NCBI GenBank assembly: GCA_021292165.1
Contig: CM037877.1
Coordinates: forward strand, 205,634,715 to 205,698,714
DNA length: 64,000 nt
Direction of reading: 5' to 3'
DNA from: Shinisaurus crocodilurus
Lineage: Eukaryota > Chordata > Lepidosauria > Squamata > Shinisauridae
Positions 40,871-51,872 of this stretch are shown here, piece after piece. Numbering within the stretch: position 1 is the stretch's first letter; every line of letters begins with the position of its first letter. Under the pieces are notes generated by a model. It was not told where the DNA came from and did not search any database. It saw nothing but the letters and a program-made list of their open reading frames with translations. A program made the translations under genes and the position numbers.

Positions 40871-43800
40871 GTGAGTTGCTCAAATCTCTAATTTAAAAAG
40901 CTTGGAATAGTGTCTTTTTCATAGTGCCAGAATTATTTTTGAACTTAAGAACATGTTCATGCAGCATCTGACACATGCTTCAGTGTCATTAGCATGTGTG
41001 GGTATGTATATTCACCGCTTTACTTTTCTAAATTCTCATAGGCAGCACTGGGGAAAAGATTGTTATTGAGGAGATAGTAGCAATGAAAAAGCAGCAAGTA
41101 CCGTAATATATGCTATGGTTCATCTTTGATTGGACTATAGGGACTGATCAGCACCTGAAATGATTATCTTGAAGTGTGTATTCCTTCCCTCTGATTTTAG
41201 TATGTAATTTGGGTTGTGAAAAATAGCAGTGTGCATAGATGAAAATCTGTCTTTTCTAGTAATATGTGCATACTGAATTCTGGTCTCTGTCAAAGAATAA
41301 GTATTCTTTCTTTTCTCAGAATACTATCTGTAATACTACTGCATTTTCTTTCTTGCATTAATGGTTTCTTGGTAGTCAGGCCTCAAAAACAAATTCTGGA
41401 TCATGTGAGAACCAGAACACACTTCTATAAATTCTGTGCCCTGTCGGACAAGGTCATATCTAGGCTTGAACCTGTATCCCTGTCTTCCCTTTATACAGGT
41501 AGGCGACCTTCAGCTGGGCTTTGAGTATAGAACTATCTATTACAGAGGATGCAGGGCTGCTGCTGAAAATGGCATTGCCATATCAATTTCTCTCTTGTCT
41601 TCTGTAATGTGAGTTAATGCTAGAGGGAGGAGCCCTAACTCAGTGCTAGAACACAGGCTTTTGCATATAGAAGATCTGTTTTATTCTGTTTTAAACTTAT
41701 GGTTTTATATTATGTTTTACTGTGTTATTATATTTTATGGTTTTAAGCTTTGTTTTTTAAGGCTAGGAAAGACCTCTGCCTGAGAAAGTTGCTGCCAGTC
41801 AAAGTGAACTGTACTGGGGTGGATGGACCAATGGTCTGGTTCAGTATAATGCAGCTTCATATGTTCTTATAACATAGTATGCCATGATGTCATATTATTG
41901 TGTCTTGTTCCCATGGCCCTTCCCCTGTCAGCAGCCTCCAATGATGTGTGACAGGAAAGCACACAACAACAGAACATGGTGGAAAGCTGCCACATGTTGT
42001 GGAGAGGGACTACTCAATACAGGGATGTTGGTTTTTGACAATAGTCCTGTATCTTTTATAGTATGTAGCTCCTAAGGAATGCTGCACAGTGAATTGCACT
42101 GCCTACGTTTGTTATAGACTCAGCATTTTACTCTGGTGATGATCCAAGTAAACATATTCCTGCTTCCCTTCTTCCCTATGGTAATTTCAGAAAACCATTA
42201 CTACTGCTGCTTCCAGTGTTGGGCCAAAGAAATCTCTTTTCCCTGCTGCTTACAGTACAGTCTACAGTGCCAAAAGACTGCCTCAGCCGTGTACTTCAGG
42301 CCTCTAGACAAGATCCCAGCCCAGACCTATGGGTGCAAAGACTGAGGGATTTATTACAAGTGGGAATGCAAGAGAAGAGCTCTTTGATGCCAGTCCTGCT
42401 ATCAGATGCATGTCAGCAGGGGCTGAAAGGTTTGTGCCAGAAGGTTATGGCTTCTCATTGCAGCAAACCTAGTTTAGAAAGAAAACTAAGCTGGTATGTT
42501 AAACAGGCAGATCCCTGCTTAGTGCTGGCTGGAGATGCTCCTGGCTCTGTCTCTCAAATTAAGGGGGAAAAGAGACTAGCTGAGGAACCTTTGGGTTCTG
42601 AAGAAGAGAGACAGAGGAAGAGGTTCCGACTGGAAGCTGAATTTGATACAGAACTTCCTGGACCACATGCTGTACTGGAGGGAGTTGGTGAAGCTAGCAC
42701 AGGAAATGAGGTCATGATGGAGGTTTTTGGAAATGAAGATATTCACAGTTTAAGCAAGAATGCCTCCCAAAGTTCCCCAAAGGAGGATGCAGTAGAAAAG
42801 AGAGGTGCCAATCAGAGCCCCCAATGGGACACTACAGCAGAGGTTCCCAATCATATCAAGGTATGAACAAATTCCTATATTCGCTTCCTTCCTTCCTTCC
42901 TTCCTTCCTTCCTTCCGTTCTTTCTTTCTTTCTTTCTTTCTTGGGGAACTAGCACTGCAAACATATGGAGCATAGTTCTCTTTACCAATGAGGCCTTGCA
43001 GCTATCCTTTCTCCCCTTTTAATGCCCACTAGAACAGCTGGGGCATATTCTGCATCTGCAGGAAGTACATTGTAAGCTTTAGGAAAATGGTAGGAAGATT
43101 GTGGAGTCATTGTGTTAGTTTAGCTTATGGAAGTAGGTAGCAGGACTGGGAAAATATTCCATATTTTTAAGTGAGCAAACAACTGAGATCTCTCTACCTA
43201 GGATAAACAATATGGACATAAATTGTCCAAAAATGTTGAAAGCTGTGGAGGAGGTGTAAAATATTGTGATGTGGCATGAGCAATCCTTCCATCAACAGTG
43301 TGCCTTGAGTTGTGTTGATAGCACAGCCCACAGTAGTCTCACAGTCTAGGCCTTTTAGAATATTGATGAGGAGCTGCATGTGATGGTTAGGAATATTCCA
43401 AGGCAGATATATATGAGAAAGTTAGAGAAGAGAGGTTAGTCAAAGTAGGGGAAGAGAGAAAAATGAAGACTCTAGAAAGACATCAGTTGTTTATTGTCTC
43501 AGGATTTATTGTTCATAATGAGTTATAGAGATTATTGGTTAACATGACATTTGTTTGTTTAATTCTTCAACAGTTTTTTTTGGGGTTCTCCTGAATTTCA
43601 GGGGGTGGTGGGGACCACACTGGAGGGGTGCGGGGGACACATGCATCCCACCCCTGCCTTATGTTGTTCCCTCTCTGCCTGCTTCCTGTCCTAGAAACAT
43701 AATAGAGTAGATCCTATCAGCATTATTCTGAAAAGTTTAAATACTTGACTTTAATTTATTTTTATAGACTGCTTCTCTTCAGACTGCTTATTTCAGAGTA

Positions 43801-46800
43801 GTTTGAGGAATGTAGCCCAGGTCTCAGAGGAGTTTAACTAATTTTTCTCCTGCATTTTAGGTGCACGCAGCAAAACTTAAAGAATTGCTAGAGATGCAGT
43901 TTGATGTAAGTATTTGTTACTGCATTTCTACTTGGGACTACTCATATGCCTCCTGAAAAAGTTCTGTGCGGCTGGGGCAATTTTATTTTAAGGAGAGACA
44001 TATTTATTTTATACCCTACCATTCTACCTTAAAAGCATTCAGCATGGCTAACAAAACATTTAAAATGGCATTGCACCCCCACAAAAACATCACCTGTTCT
44101 TTGTTCAGTTTTGAGATCACCTATAACCTCTAAAGTGTTCTGTTTCTCTACTTTTACTTTTAGCATTCTGATGGGACTGCCCCTCTTGAGCTACAGGTTC
44201 TGAATGAGTGTACTCCAACCCAGGTTAGTAGGGTGAAAAGAATGTATGTACATGTAGGTGACTTACAGTCCAGTCCTAAGCATGTTTACTTGAAAGTAAG
44301 TCCTACTTAATTCAATGGGGCTTTCCCCCAAGTAAGAGCATATACCCAGACATCAAGACCTTACTGAAACCAGACAACTAAGTCTGAATCCCATTTGTAG
44401 CTGATCCAAATACTGGTGATATTTGGGAAATGGATTATTCTTGGTAATCTTTGTGTCCTCTTCCTTTTCCTTTAGTTGGAAGGTCTGTGCTCATTACTGC
44501 AGCTCTCAGAATGCCCAGAGAATGAACTTCTGAAGTTCTGCACTTGGTTAGTGGCACTCTCTCCTGATCTTGGTTATAGTAATGCAGCAGTACTTGCTGG
44601 AAAGCTTTTCCTACCTCGGGTATGTATTGAGTATCTGAACTGGATGAGGAAGAAAACTCCTTGTCTTTGGCAGAAATATCAGTGGTGGTTGATGGGTATA
44701 ATATTACCTTATGGATTTTAGAGTTTTATCCATTAAAGTTGTGTGTTTTAGTCTCCGCTTTTCCATGTTTGCGGAAGAGCAGGTCATAAGCTATAACAAC
44801 ACTAAAATATCACTACAACAGTATTTGCATAATTTAATCAGTGGCAATGCACAAATCACCCTGAGCTATTGTTACTACAGTACGTGCAGTTAATTCGATT
44901 ACTCTGGACCCAGTTGATCTAGATATATTAGTCCTTATTTCCTATGAGGCTATGAGCATAAATATTCAAAATATTATGAGTTGATTGTATACTGCAGTAT
45001 TGGAGATGGTTTGCATGCTTTCCTCCGATATTGTTAGCGGTACTATACTATAATTATAATTTGTGCTACTATAATTTGTGCTGCTGGGTGTGAGCTGTGG
45101 ATGATGGAACAATGATCTCTGGTAAACCCATTTCCTTACTGACTTCCGATATCAAAGCAAAACAACCTGAAAGGTGTCTGTTCTTTTTGCTCTCAGTTTA
45201 GGGTGGACTACAATTGCCTCTGCATCCCCAAAGGTAGTTTTTGTTGCTCTTGTGACATGGAGCTGCCTTCCGGGGTCTTTTTTCTTTAAAGTGACAAGCA
45301 TCCTTGATCAGGATGCTGGCATCCATAGTCCACTTGAAATAGCACACATCTTTCTTTGGACTTTCAGACCTACAAGACAGGACGTTTTTTGATGTATCAC
45401 GTCTGCCAGAGGTAGCCAAAGCTGTCTCCTTTTAATTAACACCTTCATAGTCCATCTCCTGGATCCCAAAGTTGTTAGGAATGCCTTCCTGACTACGTGG
45501 CAGTCATTGGATTGGCTAAACTTGTTTATCTGAGATATTTAGCCCCCCGTCTGAAGACCTTAAAAATGAACTAAGATTCCTGTAGTCTTTTGGTCATTCT
45601 GGTCTCCTTCTCTGACCATCTGGAGATGCTGTGCATACTGAAACTCTCCAGGTGACCCCTGTGTTTTATTTTACCTCTAAGTGTTTAGCGTAGGTTAGCA
45701 AGCTTTTACCATTTGTTTATTTTCAACTACCCATCTGCTTTCCCCTTTTTGTCTATTATGTCCTTTAATAAACATATTTCAATTTGGACTGGAGGTTTGT
45801 GAGTGTCTGACAATCCCAAGAGAAGTTTCTTTTCCCATTTGCCTAGCCACTCTGATTCACCTACGTGTACCTGTATATTTGTGCTTAAGGGGAAATAAGA
45901 GGAAAGCAAGCTGCATTGTTCATGGTGATGGGATGGGAGGGTATCTGGTTGTTTGCTACGTCTCTCCAGGCATATAGATATCTTTCACCTCTGGATTTCC
46001 CTTCCCGGAAAGAGTTAGAGGGAAAAAGGGGAGGTGGTGGCATAAACCTACCAATTAGTTAGACGCGTACGCAATTGGCCTGCCTTGCAAAAGCAGTTGT
46101 GGCACGGTGATTTTTACAGGTGTTACCAAAGAAGTGTGTAAATAACCTTGGTGATAAGACTTGATATGCAAGGTTGTTGACAGTGTGTATCAGGCAGTAT
46201 TCTCTCTGTTGTTTTTTGTTTGTAGGTTCTCTTGTTGATTCAGCCAGCCTCCTGGCCTCTCACAACTGCCCTGATGATGTTCTGCTCCAAATATGCTCGC
46301 CCGGTCTGTTGCACCTTGATTTCTTCAATTGTACAGGCTCCAGGAAAAGGTGAGCTTGTTACCTTTTAGCTCTGCTAATAAGTATGAATTTGTTTTCCCC
46401 AGGGGCCAGTTTGTAGTGGGGACATATATCATTCTCTCTTATAGGGTCCTCTCTAAAAGCAAACTGGTTGAGTGGTGATAGAGCTGGAGCCAAAATAGGG
46501 CCACTGAGAAACAAAAGGGAGATATCAGCAATCTTGGGTGAACCCTGAGGTATTCACAAGTACAAAACCCAAAGGGGATTGGGTGGAAGCAGCCCAGTGC
46601 GGACTGTGCATGCTCAGTGGGCCACAGAATGTTGATTGTCAGTTGGAAAAGAAAAAATGGAAAATCTGTGAGAGTGGAGGAGAGCGAATTGGCCTGCTTG
46701 AGCCTGTTACAGCTTATAGTATCTTGAAGGAGGCTATGGCTGTCTGCCTTCCTGCAACCTCGAATAGCAGCATTCCTGGTAGGAGGCTTTTAATCTGGGG

Positions 46801-49800
46801 TCTGAATCTGCACTTTTGCAACTGAAATGAATCAAATGATTTACTAGTAGAAAATACCCAATATAGAAACATCAAAGAGAAATAATAGTATGAGTAGAAA
46901 CAAAGGCAAATCCAGAATAACCAAAGCAATGTAGTATGAATAATAAAAGAATATGAACAGTGCAAACGTCAAATTAGTGCAAAGTAACAGTAATTCAAAA
47001 TAGGAATGATGGATTAAATAAAAAAGAATAAGATGGAATGATACACAAAGCTAATACTAATGAAGCAATTACTAATAAAACAATTTAAATATTTCTAGAC
47101 CCTCTCAATTCCTCCTTCTGCCCAGTCTAGTTCCAAAGTTTCTTAGGGTACAATCCTATGCATGTTTAGACAGAAAAACGTCCTACAATTCCCAGCATTC
47201 CTCCAGGCAGCCATGTATGAGTTCTAGGCAATTTGACACTACAGCATATTTTATTTTTAAAGAAACAAACTACTGGCAGGAAAGGGCAAGTCATTTGTGA
47301 ATCACCAGCCCCTGGGCTTTAGTTAAAGCAGCCTCCCCTTGGCCTTGCCTTCTGGAGATGATAGCAGTTGTAGTTTAGCACATCTGGAGGGTGCCAGGTT
47401 CTGGGAGGATGAGTTAAAGCAATGACCAAATGAGCATTTTCTTGGCCTCTACAAATCATTACCTTTCAGTAACAATGTCCTTGTATGATATCACATGCAC
47501 ATTTGAAATATTCTATCTTTGCTTTTGCAGGCCATGAGCAAATGAAGTTAATGTGCAAATTAATTGAGGAGTGTTTGGAACCTGCATATGTGAAGCTGAT
47601 ATTCAGGTAAATGTGCCCAATGCAAAATGAAATATAATATTGGAATTGCATCAGTGAGTCTTTGGTTTCCAGTCTTGGACAGAGTGGTGTCAAGGTACTC
47701 TGGAATCTATAGTTCAGGGGTTCTCAACCAGGGGGGAATTCCCTCCAGGGGGGGAATTTTAGGGTTTCAGGGGGGGAATTGGGACCACAGACTCAAACTG
47801 TTGGAATACTGATTTTTCTACAAATTACAATTCTACAGATTGTACATAATCTACAGGACATCACACCTTATTGTATGCCACAGATTAAATTAAAAATAAA
47901 GATAAATATTTCACTTGTTATCTGTGGAAATATTCCATTTATAGTTATATTTGACTTTTTCTTGGTTTTTAGTCACAGATTTTGGAGCCCATCATGAGTG
48001 TCAAAAAAAGAGGATACGATGATTCATATATTCAATATGGATTCACATCCATCATCATCACCACTTAGGCTGCTAAGTAATTAGTTATGAATGTAAAAAA
48101 AAACTAGTTTATTCAAGTTTTAAAATCCATCAACATTGCTGTTAAATTTGTAAAACTCAACTATAAAAATAATCCAAGTAAATGTATATGTACCAATTAA
48201 AAAAAAAAAAGATTTTCAATATTATATGCATATTATTTGGAATGCAACTTTTGAGTCAGACAGTCTTGGAAAGGGGGGATGACATTCTGACATATGGTGA
48301 AAAGGGTGCATGAGGCAAAAAAGGTTGAGAACCACTGCTATAGTTGGGACCTTCTGACATACAAATACAAAGCTGTAATACAGCCTTCGCCAACCTGGTG
48401 CCCTCCAGACGTTATGGGCTGCAGCAGCTGCCAACATGCCTGACCATTAGCCATGCTAGCTGGCTGATGGTGTCTGAAGTCCAAAAACTGGAGGGTACCA
48501 CGTTACAAAGGCTGCTGTAATGGAAGGTTTCTATGCTTCCTTATGAAGTTGCAAACTAACAGCACAATCCTATTCATGTCTACTCAGAAGTAAGTCCCAC
48601 TGATTTCTGTGGGTATAAACCAAGGGTAGGCAACCTTTTTGGGCCTGTGGGCACATTTGGCAATTTGAGAAACTGTCCTGGACACCAGCACAAAATGGCT
48701 ACCATAGGAAGCGTGGAAAAGGACAACTTGCCCAAAAGACTGAATACAAGGCAGAGGAGGAGTCTGAGCCCCAACACACTAAACAACTCCTTTGAACCCA
48801 CAGTTTTCAGCACCAACAGCTGGGTACACAACTGGTGAAGCCACCCTGACCAAAATGCAGAGTGGAGGAGTGCTCCTCCTCCCCACCTTGGTCAGGGTGG
48901 CTTTGCCTGCCCCATGCTTTCCCCTATAGGGGAGGACTTGGGGCATGCTAAGATGGAATCCCTGCTATCCCCCATAGGGAGGGGGCTTTGGGAAGGGCGG
49001 GACTTGGGGAGGGGGTCCAAACCTCTATGGGCTGGATGAGGAACCTCCGCTGGACAGTGGTTGCCCATCGTTGCACTAAGCCAAAAATCCTGACTTAAAT
49101 AAGCTAGGATATATATGAGAAGTGTGTGGGTGCACACAGCCCCCTTGCTTATCCCTTCACATGAGCAGCAAAACTAACCAGGAAGCTGCAATTAACTATA
49201 TTTTCCCATTAAGTGCAAGCCATTTTGATTTGCATGTAACAGGAATCTATGGTTAATTGCAGCTTCCTGGTTAGTTTTCCTGCTCGTGCAAAGGGGTGTG
49301 TGTGTTGTGTGTACCCATGTGCTGCTTGAGCATATCCTGGCTTAATTAGCATTACATACAAATGCAGCCAGTGTGGTTGTTGTTATTTATTTATTTATTT
49401 ATTATATTTACGGTATACCCCACCTTTTTTCCTGAAAGGAACCCAAGGCGGCTTACATAATCCTCTCCATTTTTCCCTCACAACAACCCTGTGAGGTAGG
49501 TTAGGGCTGAGAGTCAGTGACTGGCCCAAAGTCACCCAGTGAGTTTCAAGGTGGAACGGGGACTAGAACCCGGATCTCCCGAGTCCCAGCATATTCATGG
49601 GTAAGAGAATAGTCTTTGTGACTGGCACAAAGTGCATCCCTAAATAATTTTGCTCTTCTATTTCTCTCTCCCTTGTCTTACTTTGCAGCCATATTATAGA
49701 TGTGCCATGGTCAGAAGATCTCCTCACAGTTGTGCATTCTTTGCTGGGAAGACAGGTGAATATATACGTTTGTCTTTCTGGGCTTGAGTAATTGGATGGA

Positions 49801-51872
49801 ATTTATTGGTTGGATAGCCATAGAAACGAAAGTCTGCTCTCTCCAAACTGGTGTGTGGCCAGTTAGAGCATAAGAAGAGTCATGCTGGATCAGACCAAGG
49901 GTCCATCTAGTCCACCATTCTGTTCATACAGTGGCCAATCAGCTGCCCATGGGATCCCACAAGCAGGACATGAGTGCAACAGTACCCTCCTGTCCATGTT
50001 CCCCAGCAGCTGGTGTACATAGGCATATTGCCTCTGATACTGGAGGTAGCATATAGCCAATCAGAACTAGTAGCCATTGATAGCCTTCTCCTCCAGGAAT
50101 TTGTCCAAGACCCTTTTAAAGCCCTCCAAATTGGTAACAATCACTACGTCTTGTGGAAGTGAATTCCATAGTTTAACTACTATGTGCTGTGTGAAGAAGT
50201 ACTTCCTTTTATCTGTCCTGAATCTCCCACCAATCAGCTTCATGGGATGACCCCTGGTTCTTGTATTATTAGAGAGGGAGAGAAATGTCTCCCTATCCAC
50301 TTTCTCCACACCATGCATAATTCTGTACACCTCCATACATGTCTCCACTTACTTGCCTTTTTTCTAAGCTAAACAATCCCAGCTGCTGTAACCTTTCCTC
50401 ATAGGAGAGTTGCTCCAGCCCCTTGATAATTTTAGTTGCCCTTTTCTGGACTTTTTCTAACTCTACAATACCCTTTTTAGGTGTGGTGACCAGAACTGTA
50501 CACAGTTCTCTGATTACACTTTTGTTGACAGCATGGTCAGCATGGACAGATGCTGGCCTTGCTAAATGTGGAACATGTCAAGGCCAGCATCTCAATATGT
50601 AGTACAAAGCTAGTTGTGATCTGAGTTCCTTTAGTATCCATGAAGGTCATTGCCTAGGCAACATTTTACTGACCTGGTGCTAATTTGATTCTTGAGCAGT
50701 ATGGCTTGTGCTGAGACTGTCCGAGCAACTGGAATGCACACTGGTGTAGTAAATAGTTTATCTCATTTCTACTTCTGTTTTTAGGTGGAATTGTCTACTG
50801 AGCTCTTCAACAAGTTGGTCCTAAATCTTTGCCAGATGGCTCAAGAATTTGCCGCATCAATGCATTATGCAAAACTGGTTCTGACTCTGCTGACCAAATA
50901 CCAAAGCAGTGTGAGTAATTGCACCAAGAGCTTTGAAGAGGGAAGAAAAATGGCAACTTAGTCTATTGTATATCTCCTCTGATCCATTCTATCCTGTTGG
51001 TGAAATGAATATGTTGAAGTATATTAGCATGTATAGTGGTGGTTCCTTCATTTCTTTATAACATAAATTTGGATTTCCTTTTGCAATTGAAGCCCTAATT
51101 ATCATCAGAAGTGCCGAGCAGCTTCAATTCCTATTCATATCTGTGGCAGAACACAAGTACTTCTCGGATCTGATAATGAAACTTAGGTCTTCGGATGGAT
51201 TTCAAAGAAGTAGTCCCATCATATTGTCCTATTGCTCTCTCTCTCTGAAAATTTTAGTCTTTTGGTGGTTGGTGTGTGTCCCCGCTTCCACTTTGTTAAA
51301 TATTAAAGCTGAGTCAGAAGCTTGATTGGAGAGGTCAGTAAGATGGAACTCATGCCACCCCCACCCCCAAGGCTTCCAGGGAAATGATATCACCAGGTGT
51401 GACTTCAGGTTTATTAATGCAGGATAAATCTTATGGGAATACCCGTTTTGTACTTGGTTAGTTAATTCAATAAAAGATATATATTTTAATATGCTTCTCA
51501 TATGAAGTGACTTTAGCTGTTTCTTAAAATAAACAACACAGCCCAAAGGGATTGTGAGTGATGAAACAGCACCCTCTATTAGAAGGCAAGGTGTAAGTCC
51601 AAATAAACAAAGAAATAGGCTTTGTCCTACAACTTTGGTATATATTATAGGCTAACTGGGCAATTGGGGTGGGCGATGGGGGAGAATCAACCAGAGTAAA
51701 TGTAACGAAGGATTATGAGTTTGCACCAGCATGACCTGGGTATCTTATGTTTCGTTTTCCTTCTTAGATTACATTGGCCCACCAGCATCGTTTATCTTGT
51801 GCTCTGGACCTCAACAAAACAATCTTAAAGAAGGCTCTCCAGGTTGCATTAAAACGAGTGAGCTCCAGATGA
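40647..51872 (+). CDS. FANCE: FANCE, Fanconi anaemia complementation group E protein, complete, ten coding exons, 546 aa
   Basis: Subunit of the nuclear Fanconi core complex that binds FANCC and FANCD2 and supports FANCD2-I monoubiquitination in interstrand-crosslink repair. Exons 40647-40870, 42191-42860, 43861-43905, 44164-44223, 44476-44619, 46226-46349, 47531-47606, 49689-49755, 50785-50910 and 51768-51872 total 1641 bp, all phases consistent. Human FANCE is 536 aa, so the length fits. Conserved blocks: [20 protein letters not shown] (76-), a basic NLS-like EERQRKRFR in the variable middle, [72 protein letters not shown], and the C-terminal [13 protein letters not shown]. The middle part (about 170-300) is poorly conserved, as usual in the family. 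The start is chosen because [20 protein letters not shown] lines up with the human N-terminal helix. Confidence 0.95.
40871..42190 (+). other. FANCE: FANCE intron 1
   Basis: No exon inside. Contains a SINE tail at 41755-41872; otherwise nothing recognised. Confidence 0.8.
41755..41872 (+). mobile_element. tRNA-derived SINE, 3' part
   Basis: CTGCCAGTCAAAGTGAACTG, GATGGACCAATGGTCTGGTT and ATGCAGCTTCATATGTTC. Confidence 0.75.
42191..42860 (+). CDS. FANCE: FANCE coding exon 2 (large)
   Basis: Acceptor GGTAATTTCAG, donor ATCAAG|GTATGA. 223 codons: conserved helices at first, then an acidic and basic low-conservation segment with the NLS-like RQRKRFR. Confidence 0.95.
42886..42942. repeat. (TTCC)n-(TTTC)n microsatellite
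   Basis: Compound tetranucleotide run at the start of FANCE intron 2. Confidence 0.95.
42946..43860. other. FANCE: FANCE intron 2, nothing recognised
   Basis: No exon or clear repeat. Confidence 0.5.
43861..43905 (+). CDS. FANCE: FANCE coding exon 3 (45 bp)
   Basis: Acceptor TGCATTTTAG, donor TTTGAT|GTAAGT. Encodes [15 protein letters not shown], phase 0 at both ends. Confidence 0.88.
44164..44223 (+). CDS. FANCE: FANCE coding exon 4 (60 bp)
   Basis: Acceptor TTACTTTTAG, donor CCCAG|GTTAGT. Encodes [20 protein letters not shown], matching human PPVELQLLHECSPSQ. Confidence 0.93.
44255..44345. repeat. CTAAGCATGTTTACTTGAAAG / GGGGCTTTCCCCC MITE
   Basis: CAGTCCTAAGCATGTTTACT and TCAATGGGGCTTTCCCCCAA show the same near-palindromic layout as 14735-14900. 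Confidence 0.6.
44476..44619 (+). CDS. FANCE: FANCE coding exon 5
   Basis: Acceptor TTCCTTTAG, donor CCTCGG|GTATGT. Encodes [12 protein letters not shown] and [20 protein letters not shown], part of the C-terminal helical repeat domain. Confidence 0.95.
45131..45830 (+). mobile_element. LTR-like remnant related to 20871-21460
   Basis: CTTTTAATTAACACCTTCAT, CCATCTCCTGGATCCCAAAG, CCTTTAATAAACATATTTCA and GGACTGGAGG recur in the same order as in 20871-21460. AATAAA fits an LTR polyadenylation signal. Ends not resolved. FANCE intron 5. Confidence 0.4.
45831..47146. other. FANCE: FANCE introns 5 and 6, unassigned parts
   Basis: Apart from exon 6 (46226-46349), no repeat or gene is recognised. 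Confidence 0.5.
46226..46349 (+). CDS. FANCE: FANCE coding exon 6
   Basis: Acceptor TTGTTTGTAG, donor AAAAG|GTGAGC. Encodes [20 protein letters not shown] and SSIVQAPGK. Confidence 0.95.
47147..47245. repeat. Left arm of a TAGGGTRCAATCC fold-back MITE
   Basis: TAGGGTACAATCCTATGCAT, GTTTAGACAGAAAAACGTCC and ACAATTCCCAGCATTCC. The right arm is missing. Confidence 0.7.
47531..47606 (+). CDS. FANCE: FANCE coding exon 7
   Basis: Acceptor GCTTTTGCAG, donor TTCAG|GTAAAT. Encodes [21 protein letters not shown] hAT element begins just over 100 bp downstream. Confidence 0.93.
47715..48337 (+). mobile_element. Internally deleted hAT transposon with 8-bp target duplication
   Basis: Terminal inverted repeats CAGGGGTTCTCAACC and GGTTGAGAACCACTG are flanked by CTATAGTT on both sides (47707-47714 and 48338-48345). 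The interior holds the first codons of a hAT transposase at 47994-48068 ([20 protein letters not shown]), like ZBED/FAM200-type proteins, then a stop. Located in FANCE intron 7. Confidence 0.92.
47994..48068 (+). pseudogene. hAT transposase N-terminal remnant
   Basis: 24 codons from ATG to TAG. The K-R-YDDSYI-YGFTSI pattern is typical of the start of ZBED-like hAT transposases; the catalytic domain is deleted. Confidence 0.75.
48375..48515. repeat. Fold-back MITE (CCAACCTGGTGCCC family)
   Basis: GCCAACCTGGTGCCCTCCAG at the left and CTGGAGGGTACCACGTTAC at the right, with an inner GCTAGC core. Confidence 0.75.
48624..49066. repeat. hAT-like MITE related to 24642-25187
   Basis: AGGGTAGGCAACCTTTTTGG, TGTGGGCACATTTGGCAATT and ACCAGCACAAAATGGCTACC match the left part of the 24642 element. 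The right end GTGGTTGCCCATCG is a diverged inverted repeat. Confidence 0.6.
49098..49350. repeat. Fold-back element, about 250 bp
   Basis: Inner arms AAAACTAACCAGGAAGCTGC AATTAAC and GTTAATTGCAGCTTCCTGGT TAGTTTT are exact inverted copies. Outer arms (AGCTAGGATATATATGAG, GAGCATATCCTGGCTTAATT) are diverged. Confidence 0.75.
49383..49588 (-). mobile_element. tRNA-derived SINE (Sauria-like), antisense, nearly full length
   Basis: TATTTATTATATTTACGGTA tail, CACAACAACCCTGTGAGGTA, GGCCCAAAGTCACCCAGTGA, GACTAGAACCCGGATCTCCC. It ends about 100 bp before FANCE exon 8. Confidence 0.85.
49689..49755 (+). CDS. FANCE: FANCE coding exon 8
   Basis: Acceptor TACTTTGCAG, donor GACAG|GTGAAT. Encodes [20 protein letters not shown] then RQ, matching human [21 protein letters not shown]. 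Confidence 0.94.
49862..50510 (-). mobile_element. CR1 LINE, 3' part of ORF2 and 3' UTR
   Basis: - strand translation includes [40 protein letters not shown] and [10 protein letters not shown], the CR1 reverse-transcriptase C terminus. The 3' UTR follows (GGATCAGACCAAGGGTCC antisense at 49888). Located in FANCE intron 8. Confidence 0.92.
50785..50910 (+). CDS. FANCE: FANCE coding exon 9
   Basis: Acceptor CTGTTTTTAG, donor AGCAGT|GTGAGT. Encodes [20 protein letters not shown] and [17 protein letters not shown]. Confidence 0.95.
51768..51872 (+). CDS. FANCE: FANCE terminal coding exon
   Basis: Acceptor CCTTCTTAG. Encodes [20 protein letters not shown] then [14 protein letters not shown], with TGA at 51870-51872. 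Confidence 0.94.
   Translation: MTLAHQHRLSCALDLNKTILKKALQVALKRVSSR

Noticed and set aside
42216..42866. Separate 216-codon gene starting at 42216
   Set aside because: It is the inside of FANCE exon 2; the true exon begins at 42191 with KPLLLLLP.
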